Shown one piece after another: positions 52,983-62,843 of a stretch of 64,000 bases of DNA. The notes beneath the pieces were generated by a model that was not told the DNA's origin, made no database searches, and worked only from the letters and a program-made list of their open reading frames with translations. Position numbers and translations under genes: made by a program. The stretch is from Fodinibius saliphilus (GTDB lineage Bacteria; Bacteroidota; Rhodothermia; Balneolales; Balneolaceae): NCBI RefSeq assembly GCF_005869845.1, contig NZ_VAWF01000001.1, positions 1,798,001 to 1,862,000 on the forward strand, in the 5' to 3' direction. The first letter of the stretch is position 1. Every line of letters starts with the position of its first letter.

Positions 52983-55520
52983 TTAAATTTTAAGACATAT
53001 GATAGTGGTATCATCTGCCAATTGATAGTCGCTAAATTTTTGAACCCGCCGTTTAATATCCATTGATATTTCATTACTTGGACGGTTTTCTGTATCCAAG
53101 GATTCAACCAGTGACATTAGGTTTTCAAAACCAAAACGCTCTCCTTCCGAATTCACTGCCTCTGGTAATCCATCGGAGTAAAGTAATAAAAAGTCATTTT
53201 CTTGCATCTGCATTTCCCGGGCTTGATAATCAACCGTATCCTGTATGCCCAGCGGATATTTAGGAGCTGGCGTACTAACGAATTCGGCCTTCCCGTTGCG
53301 CTTTAGAATTGGCAAACAGTGACCTGCATTTGCCAACATTAATTTTCTGCTTTTTAAATGAAATTGTGCAATAATGCAGGTAATAAAGGTCTGAGGATCG
53401 GTACGGCTGTGCAGTGTTGGAGTAATTTCGCGAAGGATTTCCTCGGGCCGGTCGCGATGAAGCCGTGATAGTAACAATCCACTGGTGAATACCGCATGCA
53501 TCGCCGCCTTCATTGCCTTCCCTGAGACATCTACGATAGTCATATTAAGCACTTTGCTATTTTCTGAACTGTTATGCCCAACAATGTAATCGAAGTAGTC
53601 TCCTCCCACTTCAAATGAAGGCATAAAGAATCCGTAAACATCAACACCATCCAGAGATGGAGGCTTCAACGGCATTAACTTAAATTGGCTTTCCCGTGCA
53701 ATTTCTATCTCTTTTTCTACCCTTAAATGATTCGCCATACGCTGTTGATAAGCAGGAATATATCCACTCAATTCGTGAATAGAATTGCCATACTTAAATG
53801 CAATAAGTCCATAAATAAGAGGTAAGCCTAGAATCGCAAACTGTGTCCATGATATATAAGCGACATCTAAACTTGAAGATCCCCAATACGGCATAATCAT
53901 AATGATAGCAACAAAGCCCCACCACCCTGTGGCAAATGACACCAAGCCAGCCTTCTCTATCACATATAAAACAACGGCTCCAATTAATGTAAAAATAATA
54001 ACATCATACCATCCCGGTCCAACGATACCAATGAGTATAGCAGATCCTGCAAAGAGGAAGCCCAGCAAAACCATACCGAGCCCATAATAGAGCCATTTAC
54101 TTTCAACTTTTGAGGATAAAAAACCTGTGACAACCCCAACATGACCCAATGACACAAGTACCACATTAACCCATATAGATATATTTATAGTTAATAACTT
54201 GGGCTGCATGCTCGCCTCTGCAAAACCAAATTGACTGTCAGCCTGAAAATATTGCGTACCAAATACATATACCCCCGCAGCAAAAATTCCCAGCATTACT
54301 CCTGTAACAGCATACCCTCGTAATAGCCCTTCGCCAGTTTCCCGGAAAAAAAACTGTTTTTGCCAAAAAGCATCTACTAATTGAAGCTGTACTTGATCTT
54401 TTGATCGTGCCAGTACTTCCCAACCGATGTATGCCATTGCTGCATACAACCCCATTACAGCTGCAAATAATAAATTATTAAGCAGGTACACCGCCTCACT
54501 TGTAGCATGCAAAAATACGTCTATGGTATTGAACATATACAAAACACGCCATAGCATAACTGCAATTGTTACACTCACCATAATAACTATTGCCCGACGC
54601 CATTCTACCTGTCCTTTGTTAATATACTTAATACCTAAAAAGAAGATCAGGAAGGCTAAAATCCCACTAGACAAAAAAGTGACCGTAAGATCAAAATTGC
54701 TAATTGTTTGAAATGAGCCTAGTTGCTCAGGCTCATACTTTTCCAATGCCTCAAAATTATCTATCGCAACCCCATACCGGATATTAGCAATATTAGAAAC
54801 ATTAGACTCCCTGATCATTGGTGTCACTTCCAAAGAAATATTCTCAGGCCCGGGCGTACCTATCTGCTTTTTAGTCCAGCTAAAGACCATATTATTGCCC
54901 ACACTACTGTTAGACATATTAAGAGGCTGAGTTTTGGGGCCGGGCTCTGAACTCATCAACGTATCTTGAACATCTACATATTTTAGTGCGTACCGATCTA
55001 AATCATAGCCAAATATATTACGTACAATACGATCAGCTATGGCAAATAAAGAGTCTCCTGCTACAAAGGTGGGATTAAGATTTTGTGGATACGAAGATAT
55101 GCGTCGTACTTTGCCTTGCTGGTCATATCTAATATCTAACTGGCCCAACTCAGACATAAAGCTGGTCTTATCATAAACGACTCTGTCACCCGGACTTTGT
55201 TCAACACCAATTTGTACAAGCCACCCAGTAAGGTTAACCCCCTTTTTATTTAACACCCCCGCTGACGACAGATTGTTCTCAGTAGAATCTTGAAGTATTT
55301 TATAGTAATTCAAATGTTGAGTGCGTGTAGCCATCATGGCAAGACTATCAACAGAAAATCCCAACTGAGTTGCCAACTGCTGCGTTTTACCCTCAATAGC
55401 CAACTTACTGTGATCAACAGGAGCATTGGCATTAAATGAAATAGAAGAGTGCAACAAGAAAAAAGCTGCAAAACCCATCACTCCAAGAAAAACCCAGTAT
55501 GTTAATCGCTGCCCCATCAA
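52983..55520 (-). CDS. Membrane PP2C (SpoIIE/RsbU) phosphatase
   Basis: An 845-residue sensor phosphatase. A first membrane helix (about 8-25) is followed by an extracytoplasmic region (about 26-270), then about 8-10 membrane segments (about 275-590) and a cytoplasmic SpoIIE domain (about 620-845): FMPSFEVGGDYFDY, VDVSGKAMKAAM, LMLANAGHCLPIL and LLLYSDGLPEA contain the acidic metal ligands. Such RsbU-type enzymes dephosphorylate anti-sigma antagonists. I see no anti-sigma/STAS pair next to it. It is on the same strand as and upstream of hflKC. Confidence 0.9.
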   Translation of the reverse strand: MMGQRLTYWVFLGVMGFAAFFLLHSSISFNANAPVDHSKLAIEGKTQQLATQLGFSVDSLAMMATRTQHLNYYKILQDSTENNLSSAGVLNKKGVNLTGWLVQIGVEQSPGDRVVYDKTSFMSELGQLDIRYDQQGKVRRISSYPQNLNPTFVAGDSLFAIADRIVRNIFGYDLDRYALKYVDVQDTLMSSEPGPKTQPLNMSNSSVGNNMVFSWTKKQIGTPGPENISLEVTPMIRESNVSNIANIRYGVAIDNFEALEKYEPEQLGSFQTISNFDLTVTFLSSGILAFLIFFLGIKYINKGQVEWRRAIVIMVSVTIAVMLWRVLYMFNTIDVFLHATSEAVYLLNNLLFAAVMGLYAAMAYIGWEVLARSKDQVQLQLVDAFWQKQFFFRETGEGLLRGYAVTGVMLGIFAAGVYVFGTQYFQADSQFGFAEASMQPKLLTINISIWVNVVLVSLGHVGVVTGFLSSKVESKWLYYGLGMVLLGFLFAGSAILIGIVGPGWYDVIIFTLIGAVVLYVIEKAGLVSFATGWWGFVAIIMIMPYWGSSSLDVAYISWTQFAILGLPLIYGLIAFKYGNSIHELSGYIPAYQQRMANHLRVEKEIEIARESQFKLMPLKPPSLDGVDVYGFFMPSFEVGGDYFDYIVGHNSSENSKVLNMTIVDVSGKAMKAAMHAVFTSGLLLSRLHRDRPEEILREITPTLHSRTDPQTFITCIIAQFHLKSRKLMLANAGHCLPILKRNGKAEFVSTPAPKYPLGIQDTVDYQAREMQMQENDFLLLYSDGLPEAVNSEGERFGFENLMSLVESLDTENRPSNEISMDIKRRVQKFSDYQLADDTTIICLKI

Positions 55521-55757
55521 TTCAGTATTAATTATCAGTATTTACTACCAACTGAGATTTATTGTAAAACATCCCATTCATTTATGAGTATCGCCTAATT
55601 AAATCACACTCAAATATACATCTTGTATAGGAAAACCTTACGTTTTTTTAAGCTTATTTGTTATCTGTATTGCAATTTTCTAATTCAAATCTGTACTTTA
55701 TCTGAGATTGCCAATACATACTAAATACAGAAAGTTCTTTACTAAGATCATAAAAAA

Positions 55758-55784
55758 AGCCGATGGACAAGCTGCCCATCGGCT
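55758..55784 (-). terminator. Terminator of the bacilliredoxin gene
   Basis: AGCCGATGG (55758-55766) and CCATCGGCT (55776-55784) make a 9-bp perfect stem; the minus-strand side runs into TTTTTTTAT. Confidence 0.8.
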
Positions 55785-55818
55785 CTAAAATTATTTATCA
55801 GAAAAGAACGGTTGGTAA

Positions 55819-56274
55819 TTAACTCTCTGCTTCTTCCGTCTCTCCGTCAAACGCTTCGAACACCATCTTTAGGTCATCAGCAATCTCCACTTTTGTGCGA
55901 CCTTCGATACGGTGACGGGGTATCATTGCTTTTATTTCTCCATCTTTAAAATATGCGAAAGCCGGAGACGATGGAGGATACTCACTAAAGTATTCACGTG
56001 CGCGTGCTGTTGCTTCTTTATCTTGACCTGCAAACACAGTAACCATATGATCAGGCTGCACCTCCGATTCATTAAGTGCGATCTTTACTCCCGGGCGTGC
56101 ATTTCCAGCAGCACATCCACAAACCGAATTAATTACCATTAGCATCGTGCCTTCATTATATTCTTTCATAGCACGATCTACATCTTCAACCGTCTCCAAT
56201 TCTTCAATTCCAAGTTCTGTTAACTCTTCTCGCATCCATGAGACATCGGGGCCTGCTCCTAGTCCAAATTGCAT
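55819..56274 (-). CDS. BrxA/BrxB-family bacilliredoxin
   Basis: A 151-residue cytoplasmic thiol protein with the CGC motif (Cys52, Cys54) in NSVCGCAAGNARP, typical of YphP/YqiW bacilliredoxins that remove bacillithiol from proteins. It is a single gene beside superoxide dismutase, fitting an oxidative-stress group. Bacillithiol is made by some Bacteroidota; its synthesis genes are not in this window. Confidence 0.93.
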   Translation of the reverse strand: MQFGLGAGPDVSWMREELTELGIEELETVEDVDRAMKEYNEGTMLMVINSVCGCAAGNARPGVKIALNESEVQPDHMVTVFAGQDKEATARAREYFSEYPPSSPAFAYFKDGEIKAMIPRHRIEGRTKVEIADDLKMVFEAFDGETEEAES

Positions 56275-56347
56275 AAGTAATCGTATTTATTTCTGCTTAG
56301 TATTCAAAAAACAAATATAACATTCTAATATGAAGTATTGAAGAAGA

Positions 56348-56379
56348 AAAAGCACTCCATGAGAACATGAAGTGCTTTT
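56348..56379 (-). terminator. Terminator of the sod gene
   Basis: AAAAGCACT pairs with AGTGCTTTT across a stem extended by CATG pairs (56348-56379); T run on the minus strand. Confidence 0.7.
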
Positions 56380-56408
56380 CCACTTTTCGCTAAAATATGC
56401 TCTTAATA

Positions 56409-57017
56409 TTATCGAGCATCATTATAATATTCATTCACTTGATCCCAGTTGACCAAGTTCCAGAAGTTATTAACATAAGTTCCACGCTCGTTCTGATAAT
56501 TTAGATAATAGGCGTGTTCCCAAACATCAACACCGAGGATTGGTGTTAAGCCATTCATATACGGGCTATTTTGGTTCGCAGTAGAAAGCACTTCTAAGCT
56601 GCTATCCTTCTTAACGCACAACCAACCCCATCCAGAACCAAACTGTCCTGTTGCGGCATTATTAAACGCTTCTTTGAATGAAGCAAAATCACCGAACTCT
56701 TCATTAATTGCTCCTGCAATATCACCGGTTGGTTCACCGCCACCATTAGGAGAAAGAATAGTCCAAAATAATTTGTGGTTCGCATAACCACCGCCATTGT
56801 TGATTACTGCCTGACGAATATTTTCAGGTACTTCAGTAATACGCTGTAAGACTTCTTCAATAGGCAATTCAGCAAATTCATGCCCTTCAAGAGCAGCATT
56901 TACCTTATTTGTATATCCTTGGTGGTGTTTACCATGATGAATTCTCATGGTTTGTTCATCAATATGCGGTGCCAATGCATCGTAATCGTACGGTAGGTCA
57001 GGTAATTCGTAAGCCAT
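56409..57017 (-). CDS. sodA: Superoxide dismutase (Fe/Mn)
   Basis: A 202-residue enzyme converting superoxide to hydrogen peroxide and oxygen. The metal ligands are in the expected places: first His in MRIHHGKHH, a second His in NHKLFW, then the Asp and last His in [18 protein letters not shown] and [10 protein letters not shown] are family motifs. Metal preference (Fe or Mn) cannot be decided reliably by eye. Single gene with its own terminator. Confidence 0.97.
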   Translation of the reverse strand: MAYELPDLPYDYDALAPHIDEQTMRIHHGKHHQGYTNKVNAALEGHEFAELPIEEVLQRITEVPENIRQAVINNGGGYANHKLFWTILSPNGGGEPTGDIAGAINEEFGDFASFKEAFNNAATGQFGSGWGWLCVKKDSSLEVLSTANQNSPYMNGLTPILGVDVWEHAYYLNYQNERGTYVNNFWNLVNWDQVNEYYNDAR

Positions 57018-57260
57018 AGTTATTTTTTAGTTTTAAATTTCAAATAGTTGTTAATAATATAATAATGAATAATGTTAACTCATTACGCTGCAATGCCTTA
57101 AATTTAGCATCTAAGATTCATACTCCCAATCAAAAAACTATATCTTATCGTTCCATTAGTTTTTCGAGAAATAATCCCTCGAAAAAAGCAGAAATCATGA
57201 TGATTTTATCCTATTTTAGGGACTTAACTAAAATATCGCTGTTAGCTTTTATATTCTAAT

Positions 57261-58721
57261 ATGAGCCAAGATTACGACGTTATTATTATTGGATCCGGCC
57301 CAGCCGGCTTTTCATGTGCTATGCAAAGTTCAAAGTTTGATAAAAAAGCCCTGGTGGTTGAAGCACATAAAGAATATCTCGGGGGAACCTGGATTAATAC
57401 TGGCACCGTGCCTAGCAAAGCTCTTCGTGAAGCAGCTAAAACAATTCTGGAATTTAACAATCAATTTGGAGATCACGAGAATAAGAAGCCTTATGAACGC
57501 TTCCGCATGGCAGACCTGCTGCAATACAAACAGGAGATTCTGGAAAAGGAAAACCGCAAGGTCAAAAACGACCTAATCAAGAACAAAATTGATGTAGCAA
57601 GAGGATCAGGGAGACTTGTAGATGAACACACTGTAGAAGTAGAAACCCATTTTGGATCTACCGAAAAATATACTGCCGATTATATCCTAGTTTGCACTGG
57701 CAGTAATCCGGTAGAACCCAAGGAGTTTGAGATTGACCACAAGAAAGTTCTAGATTACAGATCAATTCTCGAACTAACACATATACCGCGACGACTAACG
57801 GTTATAGGTTCAGGGGTTAATGCAATTGAATATGCAACTACTTTTGCTGCCTTGGGTACTCGTGTAACAATACTTAACGACCGCGAAGAATATCTCACTT
57901 TTCTGGATCATGAAATAAAAGAACATATTGAACATCATTTTGATGAGAAAGGAATCAATATTAAAAATGATGTTGCTATACAAGAGGTAGCATTTAACTC
58001 ACTGCGAAACCATACTGAAGTAAAATTCAATAAAAAATCCGGCGATCAGCGATTGCAGGTCATTGAAACCGAACACGTGCTTTTTCTCGGTGGAAGGCAA
58101 CCTAACACTAACGGGCTTAACCTGGAAGCGGTACAAGTAGAAACCGATAACAATGATTTCATCACCACTGATGATTCGTTTAAAACCAATGTTGATAGTA
58201 TTTATGCTGCTGGTGATGTGATAGGCTTTCCTCGTCTTGCCTCTGCTTCCTTCTCACAGGGGCGCCTTGCCGCATGTAATATGTTTGGGATTCCAGCTCT
58301 TAAAGTGCCTGACCAAATTCCATACGGTATCTATGCAATTCCTGAAATCTCAAATATTGGCCTTACCGAAGAGCAGGCAAAAGAGATGGATATTAATGTA
58401 TCAGTGGGTCGCGCCTATTTTAAAAACATTGCCAAAGCTGATATGACAAACCATACCGATGGGATTCTCAAACTTGTTTTTAACAGCAATAATTTCAAGC
58501 TGCTGGGAGTTCATATTTTTGGTGATGAGGCCGCAAACCTTATTCACTTGGGCCAATCGGTTATGGCAAACGATGGGGATATCCGATACTTCATAAATCA
58601 CGTCATGAACTATCCTACATTAAGTGAGGCCTACCGTATTGCAGCATTTAATGGAGTAAACCGGGTATATAAAGCCGGCGTAAAATATAAAAACATCCTT
58701 GAAAATAAGGACAATAACTAA
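57261..58721 (+). CDS. sthA: Soluble pyridine nucleotide transhydrogenase-like flavoprotein
   Basis: A 486-residue FAD protein of the dihydrolipoamide dehydrogenase family: GSGPAG (11-16) binds FAD, a second GSGVNAIEYA binds NAD(P), and YAAGDVIGFP lies near the C-terminal FAD site. The redox disulphide CxxxxC is missing: the positions hold Trp44 and Thr49 (GGTWINTGTVPSK). Absence of the second Cys is typical of SthA, but SthA keeps the first. It therefore fits a transhydrogenase-like (Si-specific) enzyme moving hydride between NADH and NADPH rather than a disulphide reductase. The enzyme may connect with redox genes nearby (sod, bacilliredoxin). Confidence 0.85.
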   Translation: MSQDYDVIIIGSGPAGFSCAMQSSKFDKKALVVEAHKEYLGGTWINTGTVPSKALREAAKTILEFNNQFGDHENKKPYERFRMADLLQYKQEILEKENRKVKNDLIKNKIDVARGSGRLVDEHTVEVETHFGSTEKYTADYILVCTGSNPVEPKEFEIDHKKVLDYRSILELTHIPRRLTVIGSGVNAIEYATTFAALGTRVTILNDREEYLTFLDHEIKEHIEHHFDEKGINIKNDVAIQEVAFNSLRNHTEVKFNKKSGDQRLQVIETEHVLFLGGRQPNTNGLNLEAVQVETDNNDFITTDDSFKTNVDSIYAAGDVIGFPRLASASFSQGRLAACNMFGIPALKVPDQIPYGIYAIPEISNIGLTEEQAKEMDINVSVGRAYFKNIAKADMTNHTDGILKLVFNSNNFKLLGVHIFGDEAANLIHLGQSVMANDGDIRYFINHVMNYPTLSEAYRIAAFNGVNRVYKAGVKYKNILENKDNN

Positions 58722-58756
58722 TCAAAGAAGATGACGGACTAAAACGGCCGCTTAAC

Positions 58757-59467
58757 TTAAACGTAATATATTGCCATTGGCAGTCCTGTTTCATCTTTCG
58801 GAGGATTATCAGGCAATGTTTTCATCTCCTTCTCAGTTGATTTTAGGGCAAACAAGGCCAATGCCATAGCATCAACGATATCATCTTCATCAACTTGGTT
58901 ACGCCGGTACTCTTCTTTGATATCCCGAAAAAAGTCATCTGCAAACTTGCTGCGATCTTTCAACAGCTTAAGACGATGGCGAAGTCCCTTCTTTGTAGCT
59001 TTTTTCTGGAGTATAGAATTGTCTCCATTTAAGATCCGAAAAAGAAGCTCGGGATGACTTTCAAAAACTTTATCTCTTAAATCTTCACTATTTTGCAGAA
59101 ACTGATCTACCGTTCGAATATTCGGCGTAATATTCCAGGCCTGAATCGATATTTTCTTTCCCGTTTCTTCATAGCTGGTCATAGATGCCTCGGCATAAGT
59201 GGGCGCATGCAAAGCCGGACGTATGGGCGGGTTAAAAACACTGGCCTGGTAATCAGGGCCCAAAACATCCCGGAGTTTATCATCACACTTTCGTACATAA
59301 TCAGATGCTGATAGGCCAATGGGCACATCAATAAAAGTGCGATCAAATTTTTCTAAAAACTCCTTAAGTTCCTGGTCCGACTCTAGTAGCCAATAGCCTG
59401 CATGTTCCTCATCCAAACTTATTGCTATCCAACCAGCCCGACAGCCGTCAATTCCTAATGTTTTCAC
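58757..59467 (-). CDS. DUF429 domain protein
   Basis: A 236-residue protein of unknown function with the RNase H-like DUF429 features: GIDGCRAGWIAI at the start and IDVPIGL, AWNITPNIRTVD and ESHPELLFRIL in order, then DDIVDAMALALFA near the C-terminus. It is 11 bases after the aspS stop on the same strand. Function unknown; the fold suggests a nuclease-like or predicted kinase-like role. Confidence 0.88.
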   Translation of the reverse strand: MKTLGIDGCRAGWIAISLDEEHAGYWLLESDQELKEFLEKFDRTFIDVPIGLSASDYVRKCDDKLRDVLGPDYQASVFNPPIRPALHAPTYAEASMTSYEETGKKISIQAWNITPNIRTVDQFLQNSEDLRDKVFESHPELLFRILNGDNSILQKKATKKGLRHRLKLLKDRSKFADDFFRDIKEEYRRNQVDEDDIVDAMALALFALKSTEKEMKTLPDNPPKDETGLPMAIYYV

Positions 59468-59478
59468 CGCAAATAATT

Positions 59479-61275
59479 TTAGTGTTGTTCTTGCTGTTCC
59501 TCTTTCGCGTACTCTTTTAGAGTAATATGCAAATCATCCAGTTGTTCTTGATCTACATAATCAGGGCTACTATCCATCAAGCTCTGAGCTTTCTGATTTT
59601 TGGGAAAAGCGATAACATCCCGAAGGCTTGTTCCGCCCGTTAAGATCATAACAATGCGATCTACCCCGAATGCAATACCACCATGAGGGGGTGCGCCATA
59701 CTTAAATGCTTCAAGCAAAAAGCCAAACCTCTTCTCAGCTTCTTCTTTATCAATACCTAATAAATCAAACATTTTAGTTTGTAGTTCCCGATCATGTATG
59801 CGGATTGAACCTCCACCAATTTCATACCCATTAAGTACTAAATCGTATGCTCGAGAACGTACATCATCAGGATTATCATTCAGCGTTTCTAAATCGTCAG
59901 GGTGAGGTGATGTAAACGGATGGTGCAATGCATGATAGCGATGATCCTCTTTGCTGTATTCAACCAGCGGGAAATCAGTGACCCACAGAAATTCATATGC
60001 ATCCTCATTAATAAGATTATACTCTTCGGCCATCATTAAACGAAGCTGGCCTAATTGCTTGTGGACTTCAGGGGCAGGACCTGCTAAGATCAATACGAGA
60101 TCTCCCATTTCTGCCTCAGCAGTCTCGACCATTGCATCAACAGTTTTTTCTTCAAGAAACTTACCTACACTGCACTTTACTCCGTCGTCTTCATTTAACT
60201 TAATATAAATGAGTCCTGCAGCACCTGTTTCATGCTGTACCCGTTCGGTTAAGCGATCGATTGCACCACGTCCCATATCGCCTTGTCCGGGAACCGTGAT
60301 ACCGAGTACCGCACCACCTTTTTCGACAGTACTTGAAAATATCTTAAACTCAGAATCCTCAACCAGCTCAGAAAAATCAGCAAATTCTAACCCAAATCTC
60401 GTGTCCGGTTTATCGGTACCATAGGTTTCAATTGCCTCTTTATAGGTCATGCGACTAAAAGGGGCAGACACCTCTTCATCAATCGTATCTTTCAGTAACT
60501 TTTTCATCAGCCCTTCCGTCATCTCCATGACGTCATCCTCATCCACAAACGACATCTCAACATCGATTTGTGTAAACTCAGGTTGACGATCTGCGCGCAG
60601 ATCTTCGTCCCTAAAGCACTTTACAATCTGAAAATAACGATCAAAACCTGAAACCATTAGCAACTGTTTGTAGGTCTGCGGACTCTGGGGTAGTGCAAAA
60701 AACCTACCTGGATTCACCCTACTGGGGACCAAGTAATCGCGAGCTCCTTCAGGGGTACTCTTCATAAGTACAGGCGTTTCAACCTCTAAGAATTCATTGT
60801 TATGAAAGTACGCCCGAGTAGACTGATAAAAATCAGACCGTAACTTCATATTTTCTTGAATATCAGGACGTCGTAGATCTAGATACCGATATTTAAGACG
60901 AGTCTCCTCATTTGTAGCAATATCTTCTTTTATTTCAAAAGGTGTTGTTTCTGCCTCTGAGTAAATCTTAAGATCCGTCACACGAATCTCCACACCGCCG
61001 GTAGTAAGTTCCTCATTAATATTCTCTTCACCTCGTTTCTCAACAACACCTTTAATACCAATTACGTACTCGCTTCGAAGCTGTTCGGCTTTTTGATGCA
61101 GGTTTTCATCTGTTTCATAAAAAACAATCTGCGTGATTCCATTTCGATCTCGGAGATCAATGAAAATCACCCCACCCAGATCGCGCCGAGTGGCTACCCA
61201 TCCATTGAGTATGACTTCTTCGCCTGTATTTTCAGTTGTAAGTTCAGAACAATGATGACTTCGTTTCCAGGTCAT
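59479..61275 (-). CDS. aspS: Aspartyl-tRNA synthetase
   Basis: A 598-residue class II synthetase of the bacterial type. OB-fold at the N-terminus (VILNGWVATRRDLGG), motif 2 in FRDEDLRADRQPEFTQIDVEM, a bacterial GAD insertion domain (about 280-420), and motif 3 GGIAFGVDRIVMI. Length is normal. It is followed by the DUF429 gene in the same direction. Confidence 0.98.
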   Translation of the reverse strand: MTWKRSHHCSELTTENTGEEVILNGWVATRRDLGGVIFIDLRDRNGITQIVFYETDENLHQKAEQLRSEYVIGIKGVVEKRGEENINEELTTGGVEIRVTDLKIYSEAETTPFEIKEDIATNEETRLKYRYLDLRRPDIQENMKLRSDFYQSTRAYFHNNEFLEVETPVLMKSTPEGARDYLVPSRVNPGRFFALPQSPQTYKQLLMVSGFDRYFQIVKCFRDEDLRADRQPEFTQIDVEMSFVDEDDVMEMTEGLMKKLLKDTIDEEVSAPFSRMTYKEAIETYGTDKPDTRFGLEFADFSELVEDSEFKIFSSTVEKGGAVLGITVPGQGDMGRGAIDRLTERVQHETGAAGLIYIKLNEDDGVKCSVGKFLEEKTVDAMVETAEAEMGDLVLILAGPAPEVHKQLGQLRLMMAEEYNLINEDAYEFLWVTDFPLVEYSKEDHRYHALHHPFTSPHPDDLETLNDNPDDVRSRAYDLVLNGYEIGGGSIRIHDRELQTKMFDLLGIDKEEAEKRFGFLLEAFKYGAPPHGGIAFGVDRIVMILTGGTSLRDVIAFPKNQKAQSLMDSSPDYVDQEQLDDLHITLKEYAKEEQQEQH

Positions 61276-61907
61276 ATGAGCTACTATTAATACTAATAAA
61301 TTTAAAATGCGTTTTTAGAAATGTTGAAAATAAGTATTATGAAGACCAATCGCTTACTGATATTGTGATAATTTATGTTTGAGCTTCTTCTTGTTTCAAA
61401 TATTACATCTTCCCTTTTTAAGACCAAACTCACCTAGTATATCCAGCTTGTTCATTATACCTATTTACTGGTTTTAGGCGACGACAACCTATTTTTATAT
61501 CATAAAAATCATATTAGGTGAACAACCTTTGTGGCTATCCCTCCCATGCTTCTTGAGCTTGAAACATCAGTTTGCTTGGTAATAATATTCGAATCCTTAT
61601 GGTATTCTAATGTTACCGGGCTCATCGTGGTAGTAGTTATTTTGATTTCCACCTTTGCACCTCAGACTCCTATACATCAATACCTTCAAAAACATTTCAC
61701 CCAGAGCCTGTAAAAAAGTTAATTCACAGCAAGTGGATACGAACTGTTATATGAACTTTTAAATCATTACTTGGTCCATATATAGCTTTATTTGAGATTG
61801 ACTTAAAAAACACTTCCCACTTTACTGTGCTTTCGTTACATTATTAGTTCTAAACTTCCAGACTTAATTGACTTTTGCAGATCTGGATCGCTAAAAGAGG
61901 GATATCT
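61276..61907. other. Long intergenic region before the response regulator
   Basis: 632 AT-rich bases. The only frame is a GTG-started 60-codon one (61531-61713) with a hydrophobic middle; it lacks any supporting feature. No repeat or RNA structure recognised. Confidence 0.5.
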
Positions 61908-62561
61908 ATGACATCTATCTCCGTTCTTATTGCTGATGATCATGAGATTGTTCGATATGGTATCAGTACATATTTATCATCTGCTAAAGACATTGACATT
62001 GTAGGGAAAGCTTCAAGTGGAGAAGAATGCCTAAACCTTTTTCAAAAGGAAAAGCCGGATGTATGCCTGCTCGACATCAGTATGCCCAAGAAAAATGGTA
62101 TAGAAACCGCCAAAAGCATTCGAAGCCTCAATGATGAAACAAAAATCATTATACTCTCAATGCATATTGATAAGCAGATGCTCAATGACGCTCTGGAAGC
62201 AGATATAAACGGCTATCTTTTGAAAAACACCGAAAAGTCTGACCTTTTGCACGGCATTCGTGCTGTTATGAAGGGACAACAAATTTTTAGTGACCCAATC
62301 TCTGAGCTTATCAAAAAATCATTTCTAAATAGCAACAATAGTAAAAAGAATCGCACGAACCACTCTATTACAGATCGTGAACAAGAAATATTACAATTCA
62401 TAGTAGACGGTTTCACAAGTAAAGAAATCGCCCAAAAACTATACATCAGTCCCCGTACTGTCGATACCCATAGAGCCAATCTGATGGAAAAATTGGAACT
62501 GAAAAATATTGCTGAACTTGTACGCTATGCTATTGAACACGATCTGGTTTCTATAGGTTGA
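61908..62561 (+). CDS. NarL/FixJ-family response regulator
   Basis: A 217-residue two-component regulator. Start set at ATG 61908, 7 bases after GAGG; an upstream TTG (61875) is less likely. Receiver domain: Asp10-Asp11 in LIADDHEI, phospho-acceptor Asp56 in CLLDISMP, Lys near 105. Output: LuxR helix-turn-helix TDREQEILQFI... SKEIAQKLYISPRTVDTHRANL. The next gene, convergent, is a PAS-type histidine kinase; they may form a pair. Confidence 0.93.
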   Translation: MTSISVLIADDHEIVRYGISTYLSSAKDIDIVGKASSGEECLNLFQKEKPDVCLLDISMPKKNGIETAKSIRSLNDETKIIILSMHIDKQMLNDALEADINGYLLKNTEKSDLLHGIRAVMKGQQIFSDPISELIKKSFLNSNNSKKNRTNHSITDREQEILQFIVDGFTSKEIAQKLYISPRTVDTHRANLMEKLELKNIAELVRYAIEHDLVSIG

Positions 62562-62623
62562 TTTTCAATACGTAAAAATACGTACCCTAAAATACATACT
62601 ATCTCTATTGATGCTAAAAGCTT

Positions 62624-62661
62624 CGGCTATTACATTGTAAGTGCAAATGGGGTAATAGCCG
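62624..62661 (+). other. Hairpin after the response regulator
   Basis: CGGCTATTAC (62624-62633) and GTAATAGCCG (62652-62661) form a perfect 10-bp stem with an 18-base loop. No T run directly follows; the second hairpin at 62676 does have one. Confidence 0.55.
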
Positions 62662-62675
62662 TCTGTAGATGATAT

Positions 62676-62707
62676 TTAGCAGCTATCTGTGACAGGATAG
62701 CTGCTAA
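62676..62707 (+). terminator. Terminator of the response regulator
   Basis: TTAGCAGCTATC (62676-62687) and GATAGCTGCTAA (62696-62707) make a perfect 12-bp stem with an 8-base loop followed by TTTTTT. Confidence 0.85.
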
Positions 62708-62843
62708 TTTTTTGCCTTTCACTAAATATTTATATCTGCACCGTTCTTATAACTAGCATTGAAAATAAGTTAGATTTTTTTTGCTCTCGAATATTTCTTT
62801 CAAATCAAAAAAAACTGAGAATACGTTCTAAAAACGGTAAAAC

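Noticed and set aside
61531-61713. GTG-started 60-codon frame with a hydrophobic middle
   Set aside because: No ribosome site, no family pattern and AT-rich random-like codons; treated as non-coding.
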